64,000 nucleotides of DNA from Streptomyces sp. P3 (GCA_016893485.2 JAFEKX020000001.1:9689501-9753500), one strand, 5' to 3'. Shown: positions 8,271 through 17,827, counted from the first letter of the stretch. Notes: a model not told the origin generated them from the sequence alone. Program-made: numbers and translations.

Positions 8271-9485
8271 TCAATGACGGGACCGCTGCGGATTATCACT
8301 GCGAGACGATCTGCTTTCCGCCGGTCGACGACGATCGCCGTGCCAGTCCAGTATCAGGACCGTCGCGTCATCCCTGAGGTTCCCGTGGCAGGCACCGAGT
8401 ACCGCGGCGGTCAGGCTCCGGACGGCTTCTCGCGGGTGCAGGGCGCGGGTGTCGCGCACGAGCGAGGCCAGATCGACGGCGGCGGCACCGCGCTCCTGCA
8501 TCCCGTCGGTCAGCAGGACCAGGCGGTCCCCGGGACGCAACTGCAGTTCCTGCAGCAGGTAGGAGGAGGACGCCGCCACACCGAAAGGTAGATTGACAGC
8601 GAGATGGACCTCCTCGACGGCGTCACCACGCATCAACAGGGGCCGTGGATGCCCGGCGTTGACCACGTCGCACCGGCCGGTGTCGAGGTCGACGCACAGC
8701 AACTGCCCGGTGGCCAGACCTCGGCTGTGGCTCAGCAAAGCCTGGTGGGCGTCGTGGGCCTGTTTGAGGGCATCACAGCCACTGCGGCGTGATCGGCGCA
8801 GTGCGCCGACCAGCAGGGTGGCCAGCAGGGCGGAGTTCGTGTCGTGGCCCATGGCGTCGGTGATGGACAGGTGCAGGGTGTCGCGGTCGAGGGTGTAGTC
8901 GTAGGTGTCGCCGCCGATGTCGTCGGCCGGCACCAGCCCAGCGGCCAAGGTGAACTGCTCCGCCTCGCAGCAGGGGGCCGAAGGAAGCAACTGGTGCTGG
9001 ATTTCCGCGGCCAGGCTGGTCTCGGTGGTGCGCCGGCCCAGGTGGTACAGATCCGTGAAACGGCGGTCCGTGACGATGATGTAGGCCAGTGCGTGCGCCG
9101 CGTCGCGGACCTGTCGCAGCACGGTGTCGTCGGCGGCCTGCAGCGTCACCTCCAGGACGCCGATGCAGTCTCCGCGGTTGCTGACCGGCGTGATGACGCG
9201 CCGCCCGCCCTGACCGTCCGGCCCCACCTGCTGACGCTGGCTCTGCAGCACACCGTCGTACACGCTGCCCTGCAGGTCCAGCCACTCACCGGGCTCCTCG
9301 GCCTCACCACCGGCCGCGGCAAGACGTACCAGCCGCTGACCGATGAGGTCCACGAACAGAAAGGACACGCGCTCCGCACCGAACCGCTTCTGCAGGTCAT
9401 GTGCCACCACGTCGACAGACTCACCGGGCGGGGCCGCTTCCGCAGCGGCGAGCAACTCACCCAGTTCCAGGTCTCCACCCTTCAC
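8271..9485 (-). CDS. GAF-SpoIIE (PP2C-type) serine phosphatase
   Basis: The product has 404 residues from a GTG with AGGAGG five bases upstream. Residues about 20-130 form a GAF-like sensor (HDLQKRFGAERVSFLFVD; RRVITPVSNRGDCIGVLEV). From about 165 comes a SpoIIE/PP2C domain: LLPSAP, GLVPADDIGGDTYDY with the metal-binding Asp, LSITDAMGHDTNSALLA with the second Asp, NAGHPRPLLM, and LLTDGMQER near the end with DDATVLIL. Such proteins dephosphorylate anti-sigma-antagonists in Rsb/Spo-type partner switching, or control stress and development. There is no membrane segment. No anti-sigma or antagonist gene is adjacent, so its target is unknown. It is intact. Confidence 0.9.
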   Translation of the reverse strand: MKGGDLELGELLAAAEAAPPGESVDVVAHDLQKRFGAERVSFLFVDLIGQRLVRLAAAGGEAEEPGEWLDLQGSVYDGVLQSQRQQVGPDGQGGRRVITPVSNRGDCIGVLEVTLQAADDTVLRQVRDAAHALAYIIVTDRRFTDLYHLGRRTTETSLAAEIQHQLLPSAPCCEAEQFTLAAGLVPADDIGGDTYDYTLDRDTLHLSITDAMGHDTNSALLATLLVGALRRSRRSGCDALKQAHDAHQALLSHSRGLATGQLLCVDLDTGRCDVVNAGHPRPLLMRGDAVEEVHLAVNLPFGVAASSSYLLQELQLRPGDRLVLLTDGMQERGAAAVDLASLVRDTRALHPREAVRSLTAAVLGACHGNLRDDATVLILDWHGDRRRPAESRSSRSDNPQRSRH

Positions 9486-10004
9486 GACAACCTCCTATCG
9501 GCTGCCACACCTTCTTCCCCGACTTCGCACAACCTCACCTGCAGTGCCATCGCTCCTGGTCAGAGGCATACTCTTCGGAAGTCGTCCCTCCTTTCGTTGC
9601 AGCACTGACGGTGTCCCGAGCAGTGTTCCGGTCGACGCATGAGCAGGATGACCGGTCGTGGTGGCCCCTCGACACGCCCCTCGCGTTCCAGGCAAGGAAG
9701 GATTTGCCCAGCTCTGCGAACTGCATCCCGCCGTTCAGGCACCTGGTATCCCTGACGGCACTGGCAGCGCCTGGAGAAGCCAACTCCGCACGCGGCGATC
9801 AGATCTACGACGTGGACTGTGTGCTGAGCGATGCGCCAGCCGTGGGCTCCTCGCAACCACTAGCCCAAGCGTCAGCCCACGGCTGCCGGCAGTCCTGCGC
9901 CCCAGACCATTTCCTCAAGTACGGATAGCCGTGATTCCCAACAGACTCCAAGGAATTGCGTCCGGTGCGTGATCCCGGATCGTCCGAGCTGGGGAGCTGC
10001 GACA
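9486..10004. other. Intergenic region without a supportable gene
   Basis: About 520 bp upstream of the phosphatase gene and downstream of the helical-repeat gene. Open frames on both strands lack ribosome sites and recognisable motifs. The phosphatase promoter should be at its left end. Confidence 0.45.
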
Positions 10005-11141
10005 TCAATCCACTTCCCGAGGTTGGAACAGGGCCCTTGGAGTCGTGCTGGCCATTGGGGAGTTGAGCACCGTCTCACTGCGGCCCAGCGCGGTGGAGAG
10101 GCCTCGATGCGCTTCTTCTGGCAACGTCCTCACGCCGAGCGCACAGGCCCGAACCAAGTCCTTGCAGTCTCGTGCCTGGCTGTCGGTCGCGAACGCGAGG
10201 AACAGAGGGTGTGCCAGGACCTCGCGGGCCGCATACCCGTTGTGGGCTTGCGTAGTTCGTCGGAACAGATCCTCGACGAGAAAGCCTGCCGCAGGTTGAT
10301 CGGCAGAGTCGATCACATCGAGAACTGTGAGGCCGAGACGGATGTCGAAGACGGTCAGCCCCCGCTTGGCATCGTGCCCTAGGTACATGTTCACGAGACC
10401 AGCGAGGCGGACGTTCACATCCTGCCCTGCGGCCCGGCAGCACATCGCGGTCAGGCAGTCGGTGACGGCCTGCTCCCACGGGTCACCCGGCGACGTCGTG
10501 GTGAGCAGGCCCATAGCCCGTCTTGTGTCACCGACGGCAAGGGCCGCGACGACGGCGACCTGGCGTCCGTCCAGCATGCGTGCGCCGACGCCCCGATGCT
10601 CCTTGATGTGAGCCAGGGCCTCACGCCAGCGGCCCGTGGTCGTGAGGGTGCGGGTGCCATCTGCGAGCAGGACGCGCCACAGCCACGCCCGGACGTCGTG
10701 CCGGTCCTGCTGGGTGCGGGTGAGGTCGGCAGGCACCGTGATCCCTTCGAAGGTGACCTCGTCTCCGGTGCCGACGGCTTCGTACAGGTCCAGGAGCCGA
10801 CGGCGACCGTCGTCGGTGTTGCCGGCGCGGATCTGCAAGCGGGCGAGGTTGACCAGGGGTTCCAGGCCACGGATGGTGCTGGTCGCGGACAGCGGGCATG
10901 CCCGCAGGTAGGCGTTGGCGTGGCGGTGGCATATCGACCGGGCGAGGTCGGGAAGGCCGAGGTCGGAGGCCAGGAGCGCGGACTGGTTGAAGACCGTGGA
11001 GGCCAGTCCTTGTTCGCCCTGCTGTACCGCACGGTCGGCCAGGTCAACAAGTGCCTGTACCCGGTTGGGCAGCGGGAGGCAGGCGGGCCGGAATCGGGCA
11101 ACGAGTGGGAAGCGCCGTGCTATCGGGCCGTGCGGGTCCAT
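10005..11141 (-). CDS. Helical-repeat (TPR-like) protein
   Basis: The product has 378 residues from the ATG at 11139-11141, which has AGGGGG five bases upstream; the frame opens further up at 11210 without a ribosome site. The chain is almost all helix, with repeated Ala/Leu-rich units of 35-40 residues (ALVDLADRAVQQGEQGLAS; LVNLARLQIRAGNTDDGRR; AVVAALAVGDTRRAMGLL), as in the sensory part of Streptomyces regulators with TPR-like repeats. The N-terminal DNA-binding domain of such regulators is absent. It lies 92 bp downstream of the FxLD methyltransferase in the same direction, so may belong to that biosynthetic operon. The function is not known. Confidence 0.65.
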   Translation of the reverse strand: MDPHGPIARRFPLVARFRPACLPLPNRVQALVDLADRAVQQGEQGLASTVFNQSALLASDLGLPDLARSICHRHANAYLRACPLSATSTIRGLEPLVNLARLQIRAGNTDDGRRRLLDLYEAVGTGDEVTFEGITVPADLTRTQQDRHDVRAWLWRVLLADGTRTLTTTGRWREALAHIKEHRGVGARMLDGRQVAVVAALAVGDTRRAMGLLTTTSPGDPWEQAVTDCLTAMCCRAAGQDVNVRLAGLVNMYLGHDAKRGLTVFDIRLGLTVLDVIDSADQPAAGFLVEDLFRRTTQAHNGYAAREVLAHPLFLAFATDSQARDCKDLVRACALGVRTLPEEAHRGLSTALGRSETVLNSPMASTTPRALFQPREVD

Positions 11142-11233
11142 GGGGCCCCCTGGGAGCGACGGTATGGGTAGGGGCTGGTGGAGCCCGTCGGCAACGCCCC
11201 TGGGCTCCACCCCACTTCACGTCCGGGCTGGCA

Positions 11234-13120
11234 TCAACGCCAGTCGACGACGATGCGGTTCAGCGGGGTGTCGAGAGAGAAGAGGCCGGGCTGCTCCTCG
11301 ATCGCAGGTGCGTCGAGAGGCTGGATGGCGAAGGAGGCTTCGCGTCCCCGGTAGTCGCGGTCCCAGGTGCGGATCGCCTCGGCGACCTTCGCGGCCAGTT
11401 CGTCGCTGCCGGGACCGTGGCCGATGACGCCGAACTCCCAGAGCTTGCCGCCCTCGGGGTCTTCTGCTCCGAGAGGCGGCGGGCGAGATAGGTGACGGCG
11501 CCCTTGTCGACGGCCGCGGTGGAGGACGGGTAGGGGTCCTCGGTGAGCAGCGTGCCCTTGGCATCCTGCGGGAACAGCATCCGGATCAGGCCGCTGGGCA
11601 GGGAGCAGGAGACGAACAGTTCCATCCACTCAGGGGATTCCATGGCGCGGACCGTCATGCTGGTCCACTCCTCGGTGCGCGGCTGCTCCAGTACTCCGGT
11701 CAGGGCGTCGGCGTCGATGGGCTGCCCGGCAGGGGCCTGGAGCCGTACGGTGCCGTCCTTGCTGAGGGGGATGACGCGGCGGTCGTCGTCGGCGATGCCG
11801 CGGCGCAGCGGCATGAAGGTGTTCATCCTGTTGCCGATGCTGGTCCAGCGGCCGTCGCGCTGCTCGTAGGCAATGGAGCGGGACACACTGCCTCTGAGGC
11901 GCTGGGGAACGACGAGCCGTCCGCCGGGGGCGAGTTGGTCGAGCCAGGCCTGGGGAACGCCGTGCGCGCCAACGGTGGCGATGATCCGGTCGTACGGGGC
12001 GCCCTCCACGTGGCCGACGGCGCCGTCCCGGGTCAGCGCCTCGACGTTGGTGAACCCTGCCGCGTCGAGGTGGGCGCGGGCGCCCTCCACGAGGTCGTCG
12101 TCGACGTCGATCGTGGTCACGTGACCGCGCTCGCCGACCAGGTGGGCGAGGAGGGCGGCGTTGTAGCCCGTGCCGGCGCCGAGTTCGAGGATGCGTTCGC
12201 CGGGCTGGGCCTCCAGCTGGTCGAGCATGAGGGCGACGATTGCGGGCTGGGAGGCGCAGGAGATCGACGTGCCGTCGGTGTCGTACTTGATGTTGACCGG
12301 CACGTTGGCGTACGCGTCTGCGAGCGGGGCGTCGGGCACGAACAGGTGGCGGGGCACGGTGCGCAGAGCGGTCTCGACGGCGGGCGTGCGGGCGTCTCCG
12401 GCTTCTCGGATCTGGTCGACCAGGGCGTTGCGGAGTCGTTCGGCCTCGGCCCCGGGGTGGCGATCGTGTCGGTGTTCACCGTCCTGACGCTAGTGGTTTC
12501 CGACGTGCCCTCAGCGGGCGACGCGGTGTTGTCGCTCGATCCCATGACTGCCTCTCGTGCGGTGTTGAACAGGGCGCTTTGGTCGTCCGGGCGGAGACCT
12601 GCGCGGTTGGCGTGGAAGATCACGTGGTGGGCGATGACAGCTCGCAGTCCGCGCGAGAGTCCACCCCCAGCGGCGAGGTGGGCGAGCGTCGCACCGGCCT
12701 GCTCGAAGGCGGCCACCCACTCGGCGTGCCCGTCGAGCGGGCCGTCCGTTCGGCACAGACTGCGCGCGTCGACGGTCATCAGCGTGCGCATGGCCGGTAA
12801 CAGAGCGGCGGTCCGCTCCGGGGTGAGAGCCTCGGCTGCCGGTCGCAGCAGGGCGGCTTTCGCCCACACGTCGCCTTGCTCGAACCAGTCGAGCTTGGCG
12901 GCCCGCATCAGGGAGCTGAAGAGGAGGACGGCGGTCTCCCGGCGGCCCAGTCGGTCGGGGCCGGGTTGATAGGTGAGCAGGTGCCGACTGTCCTGGTAGA
13001 AGAGGTCGTGGGCAACTTCCATGGCCGCCGTGCCGCCGAAGGCGGTGGTCTCCGGCTCGTAGATGCCGTACGTCCACGACCGGACTGTGCCGTCGTCGGC
13101 CAGCTCACTCAGCAGCGTGC
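11234..13120 (-). CDS. SpaB_C-like domain joined to an FxLD-system methyltransferase, N-terminally truncated, frameshifted
   Basis: Reading from 13120 downward, the first block (TVRSWTYGIYEPETTAFGG; EVAHDLFYQDSRHLL) is the C-terminal dehydratase-like domain of thiopeptide/lanthipeptide enzymes (SpaB_C). In the same open frame it runs into about 30 linker residues and then, after an indel in the run at 12450-12457, a protein-isoaspartate-type methyltransferase: VPRHLFVPDAPLADAY, the SAM motif LELGAGTGYNAALLA, IIATVGAHGVP, ending LNRIVVDWR at 11234. A second indel is in the G run 11456-11459. The methyltransferase matches the FxLD lanthipeptide system, where it is thought to methylate the peptide. 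The 5' end is cut by a transposase fragment at about 13120, and no precursor peptide remains, so the pathway is dead here. Confidence 0.75.
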
Positions 13121-13440
13121 GCGGTGCCGACCGAGATGCCGAACCCGGCGGCGATCTGCGCGAGAGGCTCGTGCTTGCGCAGGTACGCCAGAGCGACCAG
13201 GGCACGCTGGTGCGGCGGGAGCTTGCAGCGGCGGTCACCCTCTCGGGTGACGATGAGCATCGTGAGCCACTCGATGAGCGCGTGGGGCAGGTCGAGTGCG
13301 GCAGGATGAGGGACCAACAGGGCTCCTGCGCCGATGGGTTGAGACTTCGAACACCTCCCTCAACGGCACGGGAGCCTTGTGCGTTGTGGCCACGGTGCCT
13401 GGCACCCGATCGATGGCCACTCTGAAAGACCTCACTGACA
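13105..13440 (-). mobile_element. 5' remnant of an IS5-type (DDE_Tnp_4-like) element
   Basis: The frame from a TTG at 13315-13317 encodes DLPHALIEWLTMLIVTREGD, KLPPHQRALVALAYLR and GISVGTAHA, then breaks off at about 13119 where the SpaB_C sequence begins. The coding part and about 120 bp upstream of it closely match the complete copy at 15495-16368 in inverse orientation. It is thus a truncated copy of the same element, whose insertion or recombination removed the front of the lanthipeptide gene. Confidence 0.8.
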
Positions 13441-13507
13441 GATTTTCCGCTGCCAGTGGACAAGAACTACCCGGGTTGGAAATCCAGGCCGGCAGCTGGT
13501 GACACAT

Positions 13508-13539
13508 GAGGGGTGGCGTCCGTCCGGACGCCACCCCTC
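13508..13539. terminator. Strong hairpin terminator downstream of the DUF6461-like gene
   Basis: A perfect 15-bp inverted repeat with a 2-base centre: left arm 13508-13522 (GAGGGGTGGCGTCCG), right arm 13525-13539. It starts 11 bp past the stop of the minus-strand gene ending at 13550, the expected place for a terminator. There is no U-tract, as usual in Streptomyces. Confidence 0.8.
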
Positions 13540-13549
13540 ACTCATGTAT

Positions 13550-14179
13550 TCACACGTTGTCGCTCAGCGAGTCCAAGGAAGGACTTCCGCTGACTACCAC
13601 CAGCGGTAGCCTGCCGTCCTCCAGCAGATCGCGTGGCAATGAGATCCCGAAATGTTTCTCGATCACGCCCAGCGACATGGCGATCCGCTGGCTGTGCCGC
13701 GCGCCGCTCACTTGAAGGTAGTCGCCCGTCGGAAGAATGATGCCCGCTGCTTCCAGCTCCTCCTGGAGCAGATCCGGCTGAGATCCCCAGCGCCTCCGTT
13801 CCTCGCCAAGACCGAACGAGCACAGCAACTCGCCGTCGGCGGCGTAGGAGAAGAAGGGAGGCGGGTGGAATGCCTGGGGATCGAGATTCACCGCCTCGAC
13901 ACCTGTGCGGGAAATGTTCTTGAGGACGTCGTGCCTGGTCCCAGGGGCCTCGCCGTATTCGGCGGCGAACGCCCATCCCTGCGCTTCCCCCCACCCGAGC
14001 GACGCCGATATCTGCATCGGTAAGAAGCCCGACGGCCTCCCAGGCAGTCGCCAGCGGTTTCGCGCCGCCCGGTGAAGCGCCAAGCCTGACAGCTAGCTCG
14101 TCCGGCGTGATCCCCGGGCGAAGGTAACGCTGTACTGCCACTCGGACTCCGCCAGCCAGCGCACACCGCGATTCGTCAT
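13550..14179 (-). CDS. DUF6461-like protein, frameshifted
   Basis: Three reading frames join into one protein: from ATG 14177-14179, MTNRGVRWLAESEWQYSVTF, then ITPDELAVRLG in a second frame, then EAQGWAFAAEYGEA in a third, to LSDNV at 13550. The switches lie in a C run at 14112-14115 (one base short) and one at 13987-13992 (one base long). The pattern of an early W, the TPDEL/RLG block and G(W)AFA followed by a Ser/Thr-Gly-Val-Glu block is what I know from Streptomyces DUF6461 proteins; their role is unknown. AGGA precedes the start closely. A strong terminator follows. The two opposite-sign indels suggest sequencing errors more than decay. Confidence 0.65.
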
Positions 14180-14930
14180 GTCCTCATCTTGCCGCACGAC
14201 CTCGTCACCATGACGGCCATCTGCACCACGAGCCCTCCCGGGGATGGGTCCCGGGGAGGGTAAATGGACACACCCGTGTCCGGCGCCGTCGGCTCCCCTT
14301 GGCCCGCACCTCCGGGGCTACGGTACAAAGGGTCGCGGACCTCGCTGCGCAACCCAGCCTCGTAGAGTGCGCTGTCCGTCCCAAGCCGGCTTTCACCCGC
14401 TGGTCTACAGCCATCGGCAATCCGCCCGGCGTCCGACTCGCATGTTCGCTGTCGGGGCCCGTTCGAGTCCCGCCCGCCGGCCGACGCCGCCCACCGTGCC
14501 GGGCAGGGCCACAGCGCCTGCCCGCAGACACGGCGTCGCCGAGCCTGCGCGCCGAACCCGCCGGAAGCAGGAACCTCACCATGGCCGCCCGCTCCAGCAC
14601 ATCCCGACGGGTAGCTGCAGGACACGCAGCCGACCACCGTTTGCCTGGGCACCGCACGGGAGCGCCCTCACCGAGCCCGGCGCACAACCGGCTCGCCGGC
14701 CTGCCCGCGCGCTCCCGGCAGCTCTTCGTTCGATTGAGGCGGCGCACCATATACCTCTACGCTTGCCCGAGGAAATCGTGATCGACGTCATGGTGCATGG
14801 ATCCGCCGCGGCAGGGAATGATCCGGACAAGACGAGCGAATAGGCTATTTCATTCTCGCGGGACATGCGCGGGACGGCGAGCCTGACAACCCGTCAGGTA
14901 AGCACCTGGCCTGCGAAAACGCCTGGGAAG
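14180..14930. other. Long region without a supportable gene
   Basis: About 750 bp of high-GC sequence. Several overlapping frames are open on both strands, as GC bias allows, but none has a ribosome site with family-like sequence. A piece near 14465 (GTTCGAGTCCCGC) resembles a tRNA T-loop but its stem does not pair. I see no convincing promoter or IS end. Confidence 0.45.
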
Positions 14931-14979
14931 CCGACGGCCTCCGGAGCCGTGTGCGCAGGTTCGAATCCTGCCGGGGGCA
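14931..14979 (+). tRNA. 3' half of tRNA-Arg(CCG), probable attachment-site remnant
   Basis: The anticodon arm is intact (stem ACGGC 14934-14938 with GCCGT 14946-14950; loop CTCCGGA, anticodon CCG), as are the T arm (GCAGG, loop TTCGAAT, CCTGC) and the acceptor 3' strand CGGGGGC with discriminator A. The D arm and 5' acceptor strand are missing: the sequence before 14931 does not pair. Retention of exactly the 3' half from the anticodon arm is the usual footprint of tyrosine-integrase elements (att core) in actinobacteria. It would not make a functional tRNA. Confidence 0.75.
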
Positions 14980-14999
14980 CCTTGTATTTGGTGCCCAGA

Positions 15000-15035
15000 G
15001 ACCCCGCCATCAGCGCTTTAGCTGAAGACGGGGTC
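15000..15035 (+). terminator. Hairpin terminator after the tRNA remnant
   Basis: Outer stem GACCCCG (15000-15006) pairs with CGGGGTC (15029-15035); an inner stem TCAGC/GCTGA encloses a 6-base loop. It lies 20 bp downstream of the tRNA 3' end and is the kind of terminator that follows tRNA genes. Confidence 0.6.
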
Positions 15036-15181
15036 TTCGCGTGTGTGCAGGCGGATGCCGCCGAAAGCAGCCGTTTGTCAGTGATCACGTAATGACGACG
15101 TAATGATCTTGAGGGCTTCGTTGCAGGTCAGCAGTGCCGCCTCACGGAACCTTCGCTCGCATCAAGCTGGACGCCACGAGA

Positions 15182-15433
15182 TCACTCGTCCTTGCTCGCC
15201 ATACCAATGGCGACCAACGCACCGACAGCAGCGGTCACAACCGCACCAATCAGGTAGGGAGGGGCGGCATTCTGGCACCCGGGCCACCGGTGGAAGGCCG
15301 CAGAAATCGCCGTCCCACATGAGTATGTGGCTCCATCTACATCGCTAGTGAAACTGACCGGCAGTAGCGCGACAATAACGGCAGCAGCGCCAGCGACTAC
15401 GGCGACGAACTTGGCGCGAGCACATGGGGGCAC
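15182..15433 (-). CDS. Small two-helix membrane protein
   Basis: The product has 83 residues from a GTG at 15431-15433 with GAGAGGA six bases upstream. Two hydrophobic helices (residues about 8-25, FVAVVAGAAAVIVALLPV; residues about 58-76, PYLIGAVVTAAVGALVAIG) flank a polar middle with two cysteines (YSCGT and WPGCQN) that could form an extracytoplasmic disulfide. The arrangement suggests an N-in, C-in membrane protein with a short external loop. No family is recognised. It stands alone between the tRNA remnant and an IS, and is a likely cargo gene of whatever integrated at the tRNA. Confidence 0.65.
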   Translation of the reverse strand: MPPCARAKFVAVVAGAAAVIVALLPVSFTSDVDGATYSCGTAISAAFHRWPGCQNAAPPYLIGAVVTAAVGALVAIGMASKDE

Positions 15434-15494
15434 CAGCGTCCTCTCAGAGTGAACCCAAAGCCGCCAACTCGGACGGCCAGAGTGATCGTAGGGC

Positions 15495-16370
15495 TCCAGT
15501 CAGTGAGGTTTTTCAGAGCGGCCACTGATCGGGTGACGCCGACGGGGTGCGCAACGCACGAGGCTCCCGTGCCGTTGGGGAGGTGTTCGAAGTCTCAACC
15601 CACAGGCGCAGGAGCCGCGTTGGTTCCGTATTCTGCCGCACTCGACCTGCCTCACGCCCTCGTCGAGTGGGTAACCATGCTCATCGTCACCCGCGAGGGT
15701 GACCGACGCTACAAGCTCCCGCCGCACCAGCGTGCGCTGGTCGGCCTGGTGTACCTGCGCCGGCACGACACCCTCGCCCAACTCGCGGCCGGCTTCGGCA
15801 TTTCCGTCGGCACCGCCCACGCCTACACGGCAGCCGTCATCGACCTGCTCGCCGACCGCGCCCCCGGCTTGCTGCGCGCCTTGCGCGAGGCCGACCCGGA
15901 CTACGTCCTGCTGGACGGCACCCTGGCGGAGTGCGACCGGGTCGGCGACAGTCGGGCCGCTTTCCCCACAAGCACCGTCGGCACGGGGTGAACGTGCAGG
16001 TGGTGACCGACCCGGTCGGGCGGCTGCTGTGGATCTCGCCCGCACTGCCCGGCCGCGCGCACGACCTCACCGCGGCCCGCGCCCACCGGATCATCCGGAT
16101 CTGTGAGCGCCAGGGCGTCCCAGTCCTTGCCGACCGTGCCTATATAGGAGCCGGCCCATGGGTGACGACAGCACTCAGACGCCCACCGGGCCGCGGGCTC
16201 ACACCCACCCAACAGACCGTCAACCGTGCGCTGTCCGCAGCCCGGGCACCGGTCGAGCGCGGCATCGCACGACTGAAGTCATGGCGGATCTTCCGCAGAT
16301 CCCGGTGCAGCCCGAATAGAATGACGTCAATCGCCGCCGCCGCCCTCACCCTGGAGCGGCAACGCTGAAA
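15495..16370 (+). mobile_element. IS5-type element, near-complete copy
   Basis: It contains a full-length but frameshifted transposase and about 120 bp of leader that is closely matched (inverted) at 13318-13440. A 17-bp sequence inside the leader, GCCACTGATCGGGTGAC at 15521-15537, recurs in direct orientation at 17811-17827 and may mark element ends. Exact termini are not resolved. Confidence 0.7.
15620..16368 (+). CDS. IS5-type transposase (DDE_Tnp_4-like), frameshifted
   Basis: Start is probably the TTG at 15620 with GGAG five bases upstream. The N-terminal helix-turn-helix region (PPHQRALVGLVYLRRHDTL; GISVGTAHAYTAAV) leads to the first catalytic Asp in YVLLDGTLAECDRVGD. The frame then shifts at the C run 15964-15967, one C short, and continues HKHRRHGVNVQVVTDPVG, LPGRAHDLTAA, VLADRAYIGAG with the second Asp and PVERGIARLKSWRIFR with the Glu. 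All three acidic residues are present. With the missing base restored the gene would be complete. It is the same element as the fragment at 13105-13440. Confidence 0.85.
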
Positions 16371-16377
16371 GACGTCC

Positions 16378-17515
16378 TTGATTGAGGAATACGCTCCTCG
16401 ACTCGGCCTGAAGGGCTACCGCGTATGGCACTACGACCAGCTGTGCCGATTGCTGGACGGCGCGCCCGAAGTCGCGCGCAGATACTACGGGTTGATCACG
16501 CCGGGCGATGTGCTGGCCCGTCTCCACGACTACATACGCGGCGTTGATGATGTCGTCCAGGACGCCCTGTCTTCGCATGTCGCGAAGGAGTTGCTCGCTG
16601 AACAGTGGGTACGCCTCGGGCAAGTCGGCGACAGCGACGACCAGCGTCTGCGCCTCGATAGGGTTGCCATCGACCTCCCCGCCCGACTTGACCGTGAAGC
16701 GAGGGAGGTCCACACCGCGGCATATGTGATCGCCCACGGGAACCGGATCCTGCGACCAAGCCTCCGCGCTCAAAACGACACGGACTCGACAGATGCCACG
16801 AGTCCATCCGGCAGGCTGGTCCTCCTCGGAGGCCCAGGTCAAGGGAAAACCACCCTGGCCCAGCTGATCTGCCAGATCTACCGTGTGGCGTTGCTGGCGG
16901 ATCTTCCCGAGCAGTCACTCCCAGCTGAAGTTCGCTCCTTCTGCGGCGAGTTCACCGGTGCGTTCCTCGGCTCAGCGGGTCTTGAACTGCCTGCCGCACG
17001 CCGCTGGCCCTTCCACGTCCGGTTGGATCAGTACGCGGACAAATTCGACGCCGACCCCAACATGACGATCCTTCGCTACATCGCCAGGAAAGTCAGCCAA
17101 CGGGCGCCGTCCACCGTAACGGAGCAACAGCTCCTCGGCTGGCTGGGCCAGTGGCCCTGGCCGGACTGGACGAGGTGGCTGATCAGCAGCTCCGAGAGGA
17201 ACTGCTGCGGCATATCAATGATTTCCAGGTCGATGCGGCTCGACGTGACGCCGATCTCCTGACCATCCCAACAACACGGCCCCAGGGTTACGGAGACGAA
17301 TTCGATCGGACCAGTACGAATACCTGAGCCTGTGCCCTCTTGAGGAAGACCAAGCCGTCAAGTACGCCGAGCGGCTGGTCGGCGCGCGGCACGCCTCCGA
17401 CGCTGACAAACAGGAACAGGTCCTGGGCAGGATTAGAAAGGCAGCGCGAGAGCAGCGCACGTCACGGCTGATGCGCTCGTCGTTGCAGATCACCATCATA
17501 TCGTTGCTTCTTGAA
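16378..17515 (+). pseudogene. NACHT-type STAND NTPase, truncated at both ends
   Basis: The open sequence starts right after the IS (YAPRLGLKGYRVWHYDQL) with no native start. At about residue 140 comes the Walker A loop GGPGQGKTTLAQLICQIYR. A change of frame near 17165 leads to the Walker B-like LAGLDEVADQQLREELL, then TTRPQGYGDEF (sensor-like), and a second change near 17305 leads to YEYLSLCPLEEDQAVKYAE. This order and the TTRPQG block fit NACHT NTPases of the STAND class. Many actinobacterial ones are anti-phage or signalling proteins with variable effectors. The N-terminal effector and the C-terminal sensor are gone: the left end meets the IS at 16370, the right end runs into a transposase tail at about 17515-17550. 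Confidence 0.7.
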
Positions 17516-17549
17516 CGGCGGCCGACTGCACCGCAGCATCGTTACGACC

Positions 17550-17696
17550 ACAGTGTCCTGGCTCGCCGGCTGTCGTCGCCTCCACCGCCGTTACGAGCGC
17601 AAGGCCGAACACATTCTCGCCTTGGTCGGCATAGCCTCAGCCCTCATCTGTCAGCGCCGACTCGTCCGTGTGGACGGGCATCACCAGTCAGCGTGA
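17550..17696 (+). pseudogene. Transposase C-terminal remnant (IS5 family)
   Basis: The translation VSWLAGCRRLHRRYERKAEH followed by ILALVGIASALICQRRLVR matches the tail of the transposase at 19433-20235 almost residue by residue (VAWLAGCRRLHRRYERKSEH). Everything before the last catalytic Glu region is missing. It follows the truncated NACHT gene directly. Confidence 0.75.
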
Positions 17697-17810
17697 GTGA
17701 TTTCACCGGGTCATTTGAGAGCCACGACTCCGGTGTGAGTGGGAGCCAGGGTTGGGCTGTTCGTGGTGGTGATGTACTCGCCGTGCGGTGGACGGTCTCC
17801 GGCGAATTCG

Positions 17811-17827
17811 GGAGCCACTGATCGGGT
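17811..17827 (+). repeat. 17-bp direct repeat shared with 15521-15537
   Basis: GCCACTGATCGGGTGAC occurs here and at 15521-15537 in the same orientation. The other copy is in the leader of the IS5-type element, so this is probably a left-over element end. The 240 bp around it (17697-17936) holds no gene. Confidence 0.5.

Noticed and set aside
7768..8274. Minus-strand open frame of 168 codons
   Set aside because: Only its last about 40 residues look protein-like; no ribosome site and no recognised family, so it is mentioned only as a region.
14455..14490. Possible second tRNA remnant around GTTCGAGTCCCGC
   Set aside because: The putative T-arm stem has mismatches at two of five pairs and no anticodon arm fits upstream.
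14894..15088. Minus-strand open frame of 64 codons containing PPAGFEPAHTAPEA
   Set aside because: This peptide is the antisense translation of a tRNA 3' end (T arm and acceptor), a common false gene in actinobacterial genomes.
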